Source: Sarcocystis neurona
Taxonomy: Eukaryota > Apicomplexa > Conoidasida > Eucoccidiorida > Sarcocystidae
DNA: 64,000 nucleotides
Assembly (NCBI GenBank): GCA_000727475.1
Contig: KL647302.1
Span: 1,373,234 to 1,437,233, forward strand
Reading direction: 5' to 3'
Below the pieces are notes generated by a model. The model was not told where the DNA came from. It saw only the letters and a list, made by a program, of their open reading frames with translations, and made no database searches. Each line of letters opens with the position of its first letter. Position 1 is the first letter of the stretch. Positions 45,375-58,400 of the stretch are shown here, one piece after another. Position numbers and translations under genes: made by a program.

Positions 45375-46219
45375 ATCGTGCATCGGCGTATTATTTTTTG
45401 TATATAGCGCACGTATGATCATTGTCACGTATGCGTGCGTATCCCAAAAAACCAGCGGAAGCAAGAGTGCCGCTGATTCGCTCGTCTTCCTTGTGTAGCA
45501 GCCCAACCGCGTGGGTCGTAAATATTTGTACTGTTGTGAAGCTGTATCAAAAGTGTTAACGTTTCTAGAAGACGGCACGGTGTGCGTACCTTCCCTGTGG
45601 CTGACCGCGTGACAGGAGGAATTAGAGCGTAATATGGCTCGTGATTGTAAATGAAGCCAGACCCCTCACAAGCACCTCCCACGTCTTCGTTTGGGTAAGC
45701 AGCGCATATCAGCGCGTACGTTCTACACCGGTTGGACTGGCCACGTTCATGTACAGTTATGTCCCGCCAACGCACGCTTTCTAGTCCCGAGGACACTGCG
45801 TACGTCTACGTGCGTGCCTAGGTGGGAAATGAGAAAACAGCCCCAGCGTCTAGAGACCTGCGCACCCGCGGTGTTACGTTAATCCCGAAGAACGAGCGTT
45901 TGTTTCCTTAAAGTGCCAGCTACATGACTGAGACGCTTGTGTTATGCACGGAACCGTAGCAATCAACAATGTTACAACCACTAACGTTGAGACTCTGCAT
46001 CCTGTGTGGGTCACGATTTATGAACGACGCATCTGCCGGTCGGAATTTCCCTTTGTATGACGGTTGATACATGACGACCGGTCCAGTGCACATTGGGGCG
46101 TGCGACTGCACGGAAGGGCACGATTTCGTGCAGGCCACACCTAAAGCTATGCATACGGCAACAAATGTCCTTTGGTGATAGTGCGGTCAAGAACGTTCGA
46201 CGCGTCGAGGTGTACGCGC

Positions 46220-46361
46220 TACAAGCGGTCGCTGACCTGCGAGCTAAAAGGGTGTGCGCCTGCCTTTTCTGGACAATCGCCACATGCGCCTACAAGCTGT
46301 CGCTGACGTGCGAGCTAAAAGGGTGTGCCCCTGCCTTTTCTGGACAATCGCCGCATGCGCC
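46220..46361. repeat. Tandem 71-bp duplication
   Basis: Copies 46220-46290 and 46291-46361 share the core GAGCTAAAAGGGTGTG and CTGCCTTTTCTGGACAATCG and differ at about four positions. The period is not a multiple of three, so the copies fall in different frames. This argues against a coding repeat. Confidence 0.93.
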
Positions 46362-49300
46362 TCCTGTACAGTGGCAGTTACGCAGCTAGATTTCACTAGA
46401 GCGACCATATCTGGGACTTCAGCTGCTTTGCCCCTCCAGAGTGGACGTTGTCCGCCCACAACTGCGTCTGAAGACGGTTCCTCTTGTCGAGCGCTTTATT
46501 TAAGTGCTCTTCCTCGCATTCTTCCTGCGGAAGAAAATGAACTTCACACTAGCACGGGTAGAGCGTTATGGGGTGTCAAGACTACACGTTTGTCTACCAC
46601 ACTAGGGACGAACGCGCTAATAGGCCGAGGCTGCCGGGACGTTGTGTCTCTCGGCGTGGCTCCCAGCCTGTAGCCTTAGGGCCCACAAACACGCATATAA
46701 GCAGGCTCCTTATAGGTAAATGGATGCAGCGGAACCCAGTAAGAGGCGCAGGCGTGCGAGTCTGTCTCATGCGTTGACAAGGAGGTTTCACGCTGATGGA
46801 GACAAGGTTCAACAGACGACTACGTAAATCCGCACTGTCCGTGTGTCACTGACCGAAAGCAGGTGTGCGAACGCATCGTGGCACACCACCGTAATTACGT
46901 ACTGCTCGCATAACCCTAGCATATGTTACGCGTGTGTGTGTGTACTAGACAAGGAGACGTGGAACTTTAAGCACGTATGAAAAACCGCTCCGCAGCCTTC
47001 GTACTTCCCCAGACGCTCTCCTTGCGCGTACAACAGGTTACACAAGCGTTCACATCCACACCAGTAACTGAACACATTCGCTCTTCACGACTGCTTACGT
47101 ATGCAGTCACCGCTGAAGGACACTTGCTGACTCAAAATTACGTGAATACAGGCGATTCTGACGCGTAGTGTGCCGCCGGGGTCCGTTCAAATGGCATAGA
47201 GTAATGTGCGGGGCCGTGTACGTATACTTGGACGGAGAAGGACTTGCCCCTGACAACTTTGTCTTGCGATATAGGTCATGCGGGAGCGCACGCCCAGCGA
47301 CTGCGATTTTTGTCAATTTTGAGTGAAAAGGTCACTCAAGATGCGTTCTGTTCTGCTGTGCTACTTTGCAGGATGCAGTAGTAACAAACTTACGACACGA
47401 AAATTAGTCACCGCCATACGTAGAGGCTCCGATTTACAATGTCTCTTCAAAGCAGTTCCCAGGGTTTTAAACTTCGTATTCCGTCTACTCCAGGTATTTA
47501 AAGTCGCTCTTGAGGTTCAAGATCTCTTGGGGCACTTTGGAAAGGATCAAGGTTCCACCTACGGAATCTACCGCCTTACGTCTGTGCAGGAACCACGTAC
47601 ACTGACAGGCTCCGTAGCTGGATCTCCTCTCACTTATTGTCACAGGTAGGGGCGCTCTACCGTCACCTATCACTTTTTCTTTTCCGCTGATACAAGAGGG
47701 TGCGTACGGTGCACGACTGCCACCTGCAGAAAGTGGGCTGTGTCTCCTATTGCATGTGTAGTAGCGCGAGGCTTGCTTCACCACGCCGCCATTAGCGGTG
47801 CTGAATTTCAAAGGTGCCACGCGTGCCCTCTGTGTTTCGTGCCGCGCCCCTCATTCAGCGAGATCATGATCTATAATGATATGTCTTTGATAGTAACTTG
47901 CAGCGCTTTACACGTGTCACAGCCTTCCAGCGTTATTACTAGCTGCTATTGCCGGGCCCAAGCGCACCAAGAAAATCCTAATGCCTGGGTCCTGTTTTGG
48001 AAAATGAAGTCGGCGACAGGTAACCACCTTAACAGATCCAAATGCGGAAAAGTGAGCATGTGGCTAGGATGTGGTTGAAGAAACACCGCAGCACTTTAAT
48101 ACGTAGAGTGGTACAGCTGTCCATAGAAGGAACTTGCACTTGTTGCTTGCTAGCGAACGCACACCTTTAATTTGGCCTTCGTCTCACCCAATGGAGGAAG
48201 AGGTACGCAGAAATCTTTCATCTAAGGGTAGGACCGCCAAGTCCGAACCCAATGCAGCCTACTACTTCGGTGACCGCCTTGCTATCGTTTGGCTCTACGG
48301 CAGCCTTAGTGGCACTACGCATTGCGACTCCGTTGTCTAATTCAATGCTCCAACACTCTCCACACACCTGAATTTATCTCCTTTCCTCCCCCCGTACGTG
48401 CCGGTGGAAGAATGTGACGGTCACATTCTCAAGACGTGTGTGCCTGGTAGAGAATTTGGCGGGTTTTTCTCCGTTTCACCGATGTTGATCTAAGAATTGA
48501 GTGTGTCCGCGTTTACTGTGAAGCGGAGTTGAAATTGTCCCCAATTGCTTCTGTCTATCACGATTTTAGACACTACATCACAGCTCTAGCTTCAAGAGTA
48601 CTCTTACGTAGGCACCATGCTACTTTTCTCGATTGTCCGCAGTGTACTGTTAAGTGTAACCCCTTCCTGCACTCTTGCAGCAAGTTGTGCATTTTTTTTT
48701 CTCTCTTGCTGTATTTCCGTAGAGATTCAGCTACTTCGTGTGCGCGTTAACCATACGAAGTACAAATAGTCGCAGCCTCCACTAGAGGGTGGACGAGAAT
48801 GAAATGCACTTTTTTTTTCTCTGAAGGCCCACGCATTTGATAACTCAAAAGAATCCACTGCAGAACGTGACACCATTATGCTTGCGACACTCGTGGTGCA
48901 CACTCAAATTCATTGCTCGCTTTTAGCTCTTCAGTCCGAACTATCCTGCAGGCCCGCCTCAAGACTTCGTGGTGTTCTCCGTTCATTACATGCTTGCCTC
49001 GTTGCTCGACTGGTTTTGGGATTGACGGGGTCATCGCGCTCCAAGCAGCGTGGAGTCTTTTTCTTCACATACTGCTGTACGCGTTCCATGTCTATGTGAC
49101 GTCCTCGCGCAGTGCAGGATTTCTCCGGACCTTGCAGTCGCGTTAATATGTCGGTTTTGTAGTACACGTTGGCAACTAGGGACGGTGGGTCCACGCTTAG
49201 AATCAGGACCACGCACGCAGGCTGGTGCCTCCCTACCTTCTCATTGGAACAGGGCAAAGTCACAGCTCCCTACTTACCTTAGCGACTGCTCGGCCGGTCA

Positions 49301-49468
49301 CTGCGAGACACTTACAAGGCGGTGTTCCACCGTATAAAGTACGCTACTGTAGTAGTGAACACAAAGCCTTATGCAGTGCCTCCTTCAGTAACTCCGGCCT
49401 TCGAAGAACTTGGATATGGTAGCGGCGTTGCACACAATGTGAAAACTCAGTGGTCCTACCGCATCTGT

Positions 49469-52400
49469 TCAATGTTTCTTTTGTCGTTTGATTGACTCCA
49501 GGCGCCTGGTGGCGCTTTTCACTTGGCTTCCGTCTGCTTGTGCCGACCGCGTTCTTTTCCGGCCACGTGCCGTCCGATCAGTTCCTCTTGTCGCTGCGGT
49601 CGGTTTGTTTGTGCGCCTTGTGGAGGCCGTCCTCGAAGTTGACCTCGTCAGCTTGACATCGGCGATCTCTGCGGCTTCCTTGGCGGTCTTTTGCCTTCCG
49701 TTTGCGCTCTGTTCTTCACTCTTCCTTTCTTCTTTCAACTGTGATGCTTGGAGAGATGCCCTCAGAAGCCGCTTCTTACACATCGCGTGTACCGGCCTTT
49801 CCAGTTCGTAAATGAGTAGATAGGCCTGGCAGAGACTCACCTGATGCCAAGTGGTTCGGCATGCTTGTGTATCGTTTACTTCCCACCAATCCTCCTGCTC
49901 GTCTAGAAGGTCTCTTTCCGTAGGTTCTGCTTCTCCTTTCTTGCACCGTCTATTTTGCTCCGCTTTACCGACTGCGGCGGGTTTTCCGCCCAGAAGTTCT
50001 CCGTGACCCGCGTGGGCTGACCAAGGAGTAGACGGGAAGGAAGGCAGACCTTTGTGTTCCTCCTGTTCTCGACTTTGAGCGGAATCCGTGCAGTGGCGTT
50101 TTCTCGGAGTGCGCTCCTCCGAGGCGCCAGCTTCCAGTCGATTTTCCGCCTCCTCAACAACGTCAGCTACGCGCTGGTCTTCAGCCCGCAGCCGCTTGTT
50201 GCTCCTGGGATTCTCTTTCCACCTCGTGTCTATTCGCGCTTGACGTGACTGCCGGTCTTCACCAGTTGGCACACAATGCGACACAGGGGGAGCAGGGCTA
50301 CAATGGTGGATAGAGCGCACGGTGTCGGAACTGGCAGTGGCATCAGAAGTCGTGCCAGCGAAAGCAGAGGAAGCTCCTGAACTTGCAATAGAGACGATGG
50401 GGATAGTGCCACACCTCTTGGAACAGCCAGTAAGAGTGTCAGCAGAAGCACAGGGCGCGGTCCCGTCGGGACTCGGTATGGGAAGCCCTTGTACAGAAGT
50501 CCTTGGAAGACTTCGACAGGTGAACCCGCGCCTGAAGCACACATAGTGTCCACCAGTTCCACTTCGTCCTTGATGTTCAATGACAGCTCGAAGCTTGTAA
50601 ACTCCCCCTGTAGCCTTCAGAGTTGTAGGCATGGTTGCTTCGTGCGTTGGCTCACTTGTGCGGACAGTTGAGCTCTGTGATGGCGTAGGGGACTCTTTTG
50701 CCTGAACGGAGGATCGAGACGGCAGAACGGAACTGAACCACGAAAATCTTGGAACTGACGAACTGGACGAACTTTGTGAACAGCTGCCACCGAACGAAGC
50801 CTGAGGAGCGGACGGGGTGCGGGAGGCACTTTTACCCCGTTTGCAACGCTGTTTCACACCGGCATTTGTAGCGGCAGATGGGACAGAGGGAATCCTTCCA
50901 TCGTGAACGGGCCGCTCGCAGTGGGGTAATAGAGTGTGTTGCAGTTCATCAGGAAATTGTACGTGGGCTTTGATTTTTATGCCACCTCCTGTAAAAGCGA
51001 GTGCAGCACCACGAGAAGCTTGCCGACCGCTGGTTTCGGCAGGACAGCTACGCTGCAGCTGGAGAACCAGTAACTGCGGTAAGTGCCCTAAATACGTTTT
51101 CATATGGACCCGCTTGCAGTAGTGACACACTAAGGGGTTCCCACTACTGCCAGTAGTAGGGCCAGCGCGTTCAACATCAATATTTCTTGTCGCTTCCTCT
51201 CTCGTGTGAACGGTGGCGCAGCGCTGGTGAAGTTCGTTCACACTGGACGTCAGAACTTTGTCGGAATCCTTTTCGTGCAATGGGCTCCCCCGAGCAGATG
51301 CCGCAACAACAGTCTCAGGCCTTTGCGCGGCAATTTCACAGCCGCTGCTGGATTTGCCGTCTATGCTTGTTCCGTGACAAAGCTGCCGCGCAAATTTTCC
51401 ACACATACTGCACAGGTCGGGTCCATTGAGACCAGCTTCTTCCGGTACTTTCCTCCCTCTCGGGCAGCGTTGTCTGCACCTGCTCTGCTGCGCCCTATTA
51501 TTCGCTGCAGCATGTAATCTACCTCTTCTAGGGCACGCCACCGTCTTTTGAGCCGCATTCACCGCTCTTTCGCCGTTGCACCTGTGTTCGAGAGCGAGAC
51601 TCAAGCACTCTTCCAATGTAATAGGCCCTTCTTTTTCCTGCGTTCTACTTCTTGCCGCTTGTGCGCTCCTAGCTTGCGACATACTCTGTGCGCCTTGTGG
51701 GCGACTTGCCATCCAGCGACTTCGTTCAGGCAGCCGCAGGGAGAGCCCAGCAGAAAACTTCTCCTCGTGCTCTTCTATAGCAGAGATAGACGGTAGCAGA
51801 AGTTTAGCCTCACTCGGTGGTGTAAACGCAGGAGAACACTTAGACACAGACTCCGTGCGAGACACGAAACGTGTCGAGACACCAGTGGAATTGCACGCAG
51901 GAAGAGAGCCACTAGTAGTGCTAGACGCTAAATTTTCAACTGAGGCCACCACCTGCAAACCTGGATGAGAAAGGCTTATTGCAGCTGGAGTATCTACAGG
52001 ATTTTCATGAGCCGGCATACAGCTCTCCCCTATGGTCGGAGGTGAGCTGCGTGGACGCTCACAGATTTCCTGCGCACGCTGCTGAGCATCTGGGGTGCCA
52101 TCACTTGCTGAGTGTAGAACAATATCGCCACTGGCTGTGACATCTGGGACTGCCGACTGGTTGCTGCAAATGTCGTTTTTGCTGATGGCGTCGCCCGATG
52201 AAAGAACGACTCCTTGTCCTTCTGATTGGTGCGTTACAGATGACAGCTCAGTAAAGGGCTTCTTGACGGACTCGGACTCAGCTTCTGCCACTGTGCGCTC
52301 TGGAATACTCGCCGCACTGCGTGGTTCGACCACACTGCATCTATCACGTGCTTCGCTTTCACTTTCACTGTCCCTGGGAGGCCTCCGCAGACGACGTCGA

Positions 52401-55400
52401 CGTTTCCTCATGCCTAACTTCGACCGCCGTTCCGCCTCTTCGGTACACGTACACGGGCCCTTGTCGACTACTTTGCCGTGTGGGCCGCTGTTCTTGTTGC
52501 CTGAGTCGCAACTTGCTGGGAAGCCGGTGTTGATTTCGCAGGTACCCTGGCTGCTGCTGTTGCTGTCACTGCTTCTTTGATTTCCTTCTTTAACTCCACC
52601 TTGACGGAGGCGACAGTAAAGCTCACGGGCACAAGTATTACGGCTGCAGCCTGAATGTGATGTTCTCCACCAGAGTAAGAGAGCGTTCCCATTGTGAACG
52701 TACGTACTGCTGGTGCTGCTGTTGGCACTGCCGCTGCTAATGCTGGTGCTGGAGCTGCTGCTGCTGCTGCCGCTCTGGGGACTTGTCTGAGGAAGAGGAA
52801 AAGTGGTACTGCTGTTGCTGTCTCCGTAAGATAGACTGTTTGTGCAAACCGAAACCGTGCTACATGGGACAACGCTGCCAGGACAGGAGCAACAACAGCT
52901 ACACGCGACAGGGACGTGTATCAGCTTCCCTGTGAGCGCGTTCTGCAGCCTACGACACACTCTCAGCGCAGCACGCAGCCTAGTGGTTATTTTTTCTGCC
53001 CGTGTTTGCTGCAGCTGGTTTTCAACAGGCGAGGGGTTCTCACTTCGCTCACTGGAAGAAGTAAGCTGCGCTGAAGAAGACGCACATTTGAGCGTGTCCT
53101 CTGCTAGCACGCAGTTGTTCCCTACTTCTTCAGAGTTCCCTCCACCTCTACAAGCATCCGTTGGTGCGCGTGGAGACTCGGTGCGACAGTTACCTTGTCC
53201 CGGCGCATGAGGCCCATCAATATCCACCCAGCAACGACACTCTTGTGTGGAAATCACGGGTCCCAGTCCCTTCCGCAGAATGCTTGCGTCCTCCTCATCC
53301 AGAGCATTGTCACGCACCCTCCACACCCGGCTGCTTGCTGTAAGTCTGCGGGAGTTCACATCCACACAGTCGTTGGCCACCTTAGCAATGCATAGCCTTG
53401 TCCCGTCTACACCGTGCTGCTCTGTCTCTCGTCCTTGTTGCCTCTGAGTGTGGTGCCGTGACTGCTGAAAGATGCTCTCGTACAGAACAGAAGACGAGCC
53501 AATGCTCTTCGCACATCTAGACGAAGAGTTGTCCGTCGCCGGACTTGGTCCCTGCGGCACGTGACCTGTGCTCACTATACTGACGGATGATATTTCTTCT
53601 TCGTCCGCACATTCACGTCCGCGTAGACCACGCACCTTTGTTGAGTCAGCGTCGCTCCTGAATTGTTGCAAAGGAGTCGAAACCGGTATTATGATGCGCG
53701 TGCGTTCTTCGAGCGCATTTCCTGGAGACCGTCGCAGACTGCAAGGCGGCCTTACCTCGTTGTCTCTACTTGCATATCCCGTCTTTTCATTACTTCTGCT
53801 ATGTAAAAGGAACTGGTCGGGTTCTGTCTCCGCTCTACAATTGCCGCCCAGCGTGTCCGTCTTCCCCGCCTCCTGATCCGGACATGACGAAGCATCCTGC
53901 AGCAGTAGTGCAAGTCGTCTGCATTCATCGTCGGCCTCTTGAAGAAGACGATCAACAATAAACCTCCAGACTTCTTCCACGTCCTGAAGGGAAAACGAAG
54001 CAAAGTCAAAGTTACATGGCTATGACACCCCGTACAGGCACCTTCCCCCGCATCAAGTGAGAAGACCTTTGGCTACACGGACAGCAGTTGTATTACTTAC
54101 AAGGGATACGAAATACGTGTGACACTAACGCAGAAAGATTTCACCTCTGCCCCCTTCGGAAGTGATCAACATCGTTTTACAAACGTTGACACGTATGTGA
54201 AGACCTAACTCAGAACTAGTGACGGCGGGCCGTCGAATGAATATAAACGCCACCAAGAACGATCTCGGGGATGCCGCAGAGTATGTAAGTCTATTCCACC
54301 GAAGTAATAGCCAGCTTACCGATTATGAACTATTTATGTCAACTATAGAGCGAAGCAGAGAACAGGCCACAGAGACACAGTTCTTTTATACGGCCTGATC
54401 TCTCCCGTCAGCATCTTGCGTTTGGCCCAGGTATTACTGTGTCCCTGAACGCACACAACTTTAAAAACGTAGACTGTCTGCACCTACCAATTCGGCGTCA
54501 TGTTGAAATTCGGCGTTGAGCAATTTCACTTGTGTGACAAAATTTGTCGGATTGAGTACGCCACCCTGCTGCTCGTACCACTTTTTCGTGCGCAGCTGCT
54601 GTAAAAGTCGTAGTTGCTTCCGCCCCCTCTGTACCTGTTGCTGTTTATTCGCTGCCGGTGCTCCAGCGAGCGTCTTCGTAGGTACGTCGGCGTTGTGTCC
54701 CTCGATGTTGTCGTTAAAGCAGATGCCATTGCACATTTGGTAGAGAATTGCCGCAAGACTGCTACTGACGGCGAGGTCCGGTGAGTTTATATTTCTTGTT
54801 GGGTCCCCGTCTTGTGTGCTTACGTGTGGTAGACTGTCTGTCATGTGACATGAGTCTCTTTCAACACAGAGAGCTGAGGCAGAGGAAACACACGTGTGGG
54901 ACTCGTGGTGTTGATGCTGGTGCTTGAGTAAATCGGTTTTTCCCTTGTTCACAGCTTCATCAGCGCCGGCGATCGATACATCTTTTTTCTTCGTTTCTTC
55001 TCTCACTCTCACGAAGTCCGCGTTTGAACACTCTTTATCTCCCGAATAATCAGGCGCTGCTGCTGCCTCGTTCATTCCCGCTGTACCTGCACTAGTGGCT
55101 GCAACCATTCTGGGAGTTGTATGCATTTTCAAGAAGTTTAGCTCATTACAAAATTCTGAGAAAACACAGGTTGCAGACAGCGCCTGCAGAAGCGCGTTGA
55201 AGCTGCACGTTTTGCCTAAATTTACCAGGCCCGGTGGAGTCAACTCACATGCGCATGGGGGATCGATTGTGGTAAACTTGCATTCGGTGGAGTCCGTGAT
55301 ATTCGTGGTTAGGCTTGCTGGGACGGGTACGGCTGGTGCAAGTGCGAGCGATCCTGTTGTCTGCGTTCTAGAAAGTGTCAACGGTGATGACACAGTGCAA

Positions 55401-58400
55401 GCCCGGAAGTGTGCTGGTGCTTCATTTGACGGCAATGTTTTCTGGGCACTAGGAGGCTCTACCGGTGCCATTGTAGACGATGCCGACGCGGCTCCTACTG
55501 GGGGTCGAGCTGTTGTTATTCTGCGTAATGGAGATCTTTGAGATACAAGAGTGGGGTGATCTCCCGCTGTCCTTGCTGTCCTCGTTGCTGCAGTCGCGGC
55601 GGGAATTTTGACGTCCATTGTGACGCCAGAAGCCCGGGGGTGCACGTGGGGGGTGGTAACGACAGCAAATACAGTTCGGTCGACAATTCCTGTGCTCTGC
55701 TTCTTCGATGAGCAGCCACCAGCACTGATGTTTTCCAGTCTGGCTGCGATATCGCTGATGTCCTCCTTTGATTTAGGTCCTGAGCGAAGCGCAGCATTTT
55801 TCTGTGGGGTACCGTCACGGTTGTGTACACGTTTGCAACATGGCTTTCTTTTGGGCAGCGCAGCAAGAGGGACAAGTGGCTGTACTCCATCAGTCCTCAT
55901 TATTTTCGCCGGCTCGCTGGAACGCGTCGCTTCACGTTCTTCCAATGTGTGTTGGCTTACGCGTTCTCTCAATATCGAACCGCTTGCGAGGGCCTTTGAT
56001 TTGAGCTGCTGGGTCACGTCTTCGACTGTTGTAACCCTACATCCAAGCTCACCAGGAGTGCTTGCGGGTATTTTTTCCGCCTGACTTACACTCATTCCTT
56101 TTTTCTGCTGGTAGACGAATGCCTCTTCTGGTGGATTCAATTGCACTGTCCCAGGGGCTTCCGAACTGGGGAGCAGCACCTGCTCTCTGCTGTCGTTCGC
56201 TTTCTTCGTTTTGACAGAGACAACAGCCTTTTTGCGGCAGCGCACTATGTTTCTGTTTTCTGCATTGTTGCCAATGACAACTCGGTTTTGAGTATTCTGC
56301 CTGGGATCATCGACACTAATTTGAATATTTCTGTTGTCATTCAGGTTTTTGCAGGCTTTGAGGGGCCGGTCTGCCTGTTTGTTTTTCGACCCTACGAGAG
56401 CACCCACCTTGGCACGTGGCGCTTCAGCTTTCGCTGACCCTATCGCTACGGCAGGCCGCTGAAGAGGTAAACAAACCGTTCCTTTTTGTCTGCGTATCTG
56501 TTTGCGCGTGCACGTTTCCTTTTTTGTGGGAAACACGGTTCTGCAACGGCTCGAAGCAGACGGCGAGCTTCCCTTAGAGGTTACCGACTGACGAACTGCA
56601 CGAGAACCTGGACGGGAGTCGGAATCAATGTCAAAACTGGAAGCTGATTCGCTATCGGAACTTGAAGAGGTCTCAGAAGATGAATCAGAATCGGACGATG
56701 TAAGGGAACTGGTAGAAGAATCAGAAGTGGAAGATGAAGTGGAGGACGAGGAAGACGAAGTACAGGAAGGAGAGCGTTGCCGCATCTGTCTGTGTTTGAC
56801 GGTATCCTTTGGCTGCTTCATTTGCGGACGAGCAGGGCGCCTCGGGACACAGCACGTTTCCGCAGAGGTAGTCCTCTCACTGGCGGCACAAGTCTTCGGG
56901 CGAGTTACGCCAGGGGCATCAACAGCGCTCATGGCTGCATTTCCACCAGCCGCTTTGGAAACCGGAGCACCAGAAGAGGCCTTTTGAGGTAGCGAACACA
57001 CAACGCGAGATGGCTGAGAAGCAATTACACCAGCGTTCCGTGACGCTGCGCCAATTGTAGTCTTCGACAGTACCGCAACAACAGCCTTCGGGTGTGCGGC
57101 GCCACCTTCACCTTTTCCTGATGCAGCAACACCGAGCCGCGGGTCTCGAGCACAACCAGGACCCTGTGAGGGTGGACGTTCCGGTACATCCTTCAAAAAC
57201 TGCGTGTGGTCTGCAGCCTGCGGTGGTCCAAGAGGTGTGGGAGTAGCCTGCTCTGGAACAGCGATAGTCACGACTTTGAAGGGCGCATCTTGAACAACCT
57301 TTGAGGACCCATCACTTCCGTCGTCTTTTAGGGGTCGAGCACCCGGAGAAGTAATCTGGGCCCTGAACAATCCACTGGCTTCGTGGCGTGCGTCAGCTGT
57401 GGCAGACTTTAGGGGTCCAACAGCGGCGCTACGGATCGAACATCTTTCAGAAGTAGAAGTCTCCCGAAGTCGTAAGGGAGCTGCAAACGTCAGGGATGCC
57501 GGAGGATTGTCAGGCTTGAAGCCTGCACAAGGAATATTGGGAGGCACAGCGGGGATGTCAACCTTGGCAGATGCAGAAGAAGTCTGTTTTGCGGGTGCGG
57601 CGTGTTCCCCAGTTTGCACGGGTCCAGCACCACCATTGGGTCTACGAGATACAGCAGCAGGGTGAGGAGCTTCCCTTTGAGGAGCCACCGGGACTGTAGC
57701 CCTGTCAGTACTTTGAAATGTGTCAGCAACCTTAGCGCGCCTCAGTGGTGCTACAGCGTTATCAGCCTTCGAAAGTGATACAGCGACGGCCGCTAGGGGA
57801 CGTGCTGTGGTCGTAGAAGGCTTCGGGATGTGCACACCAGTTGCATCCCCCCGTAGCGTAAGTTCAGTAGGAATTTCTTCGGGGATACGTAGCCCACGGT
57901 GCTGGAGGCGCGCAAAAGCGGCAGTCTCTCGAAGCTCGTCACGAAATGCACCTTTTAACGTTTTGTTGTCTGTTCGGCGAGACACCAACGCTGCAGCTGT
58001 ACTGGCAGCGCGATTGATAGCGTCCGCCGTAGTGGTCGGCACCCTCTCGGTGGGACGACCTGTTACAGCTGCACGATACGTATGAGCAGGATCAGAGCCT
58101 AGTGAAGTAGTGTTTGAAATTACGTCATGCAGGGGCCAGGGTTTCTGCTCAGAGGGTACTCGCCTGTCATGGTGCTGGTGAAACGCTGAACGTTCTTCCG
58201 CAGGACGCCACTCCCGAGAGACGCAAGCGCCTCCATTACGCACAGCCGCGTCAGAGGTCCTTGAAGCAAGAGCTGGCGCAGGTGTAACGCCAGCGTGTCG
58301 TGCTTCACTGTAGTGTCTGCTGTCCCAGGGCAAGTTTGCCATATGACTGTGCTGCGGACGACCTGCCACTGCTCGGATGGCAGGTAGACACCGGACCGGA

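Larger units (their letters stand above)
45015..49468. other. Intergenic region between convergent genes
   Basis: No gene recognised. It must hold the 3' ends of the flanking transcripts. It contains a TA microsatellite (45351-45374) and a tandem 71-bp duplication (46220-46361). Frames of 100-112 codons at 47323-47649 and 47740-48078 (plus) and 47485-47820 (minus) overlap each other and lack motifs. Confidence 0.5.

Noticed and set aside
46093..46389. 98-codon frame across the 71-bp duplication
   Set aside because: The two copies are read in different frames, which is not expected for a coding repeat.
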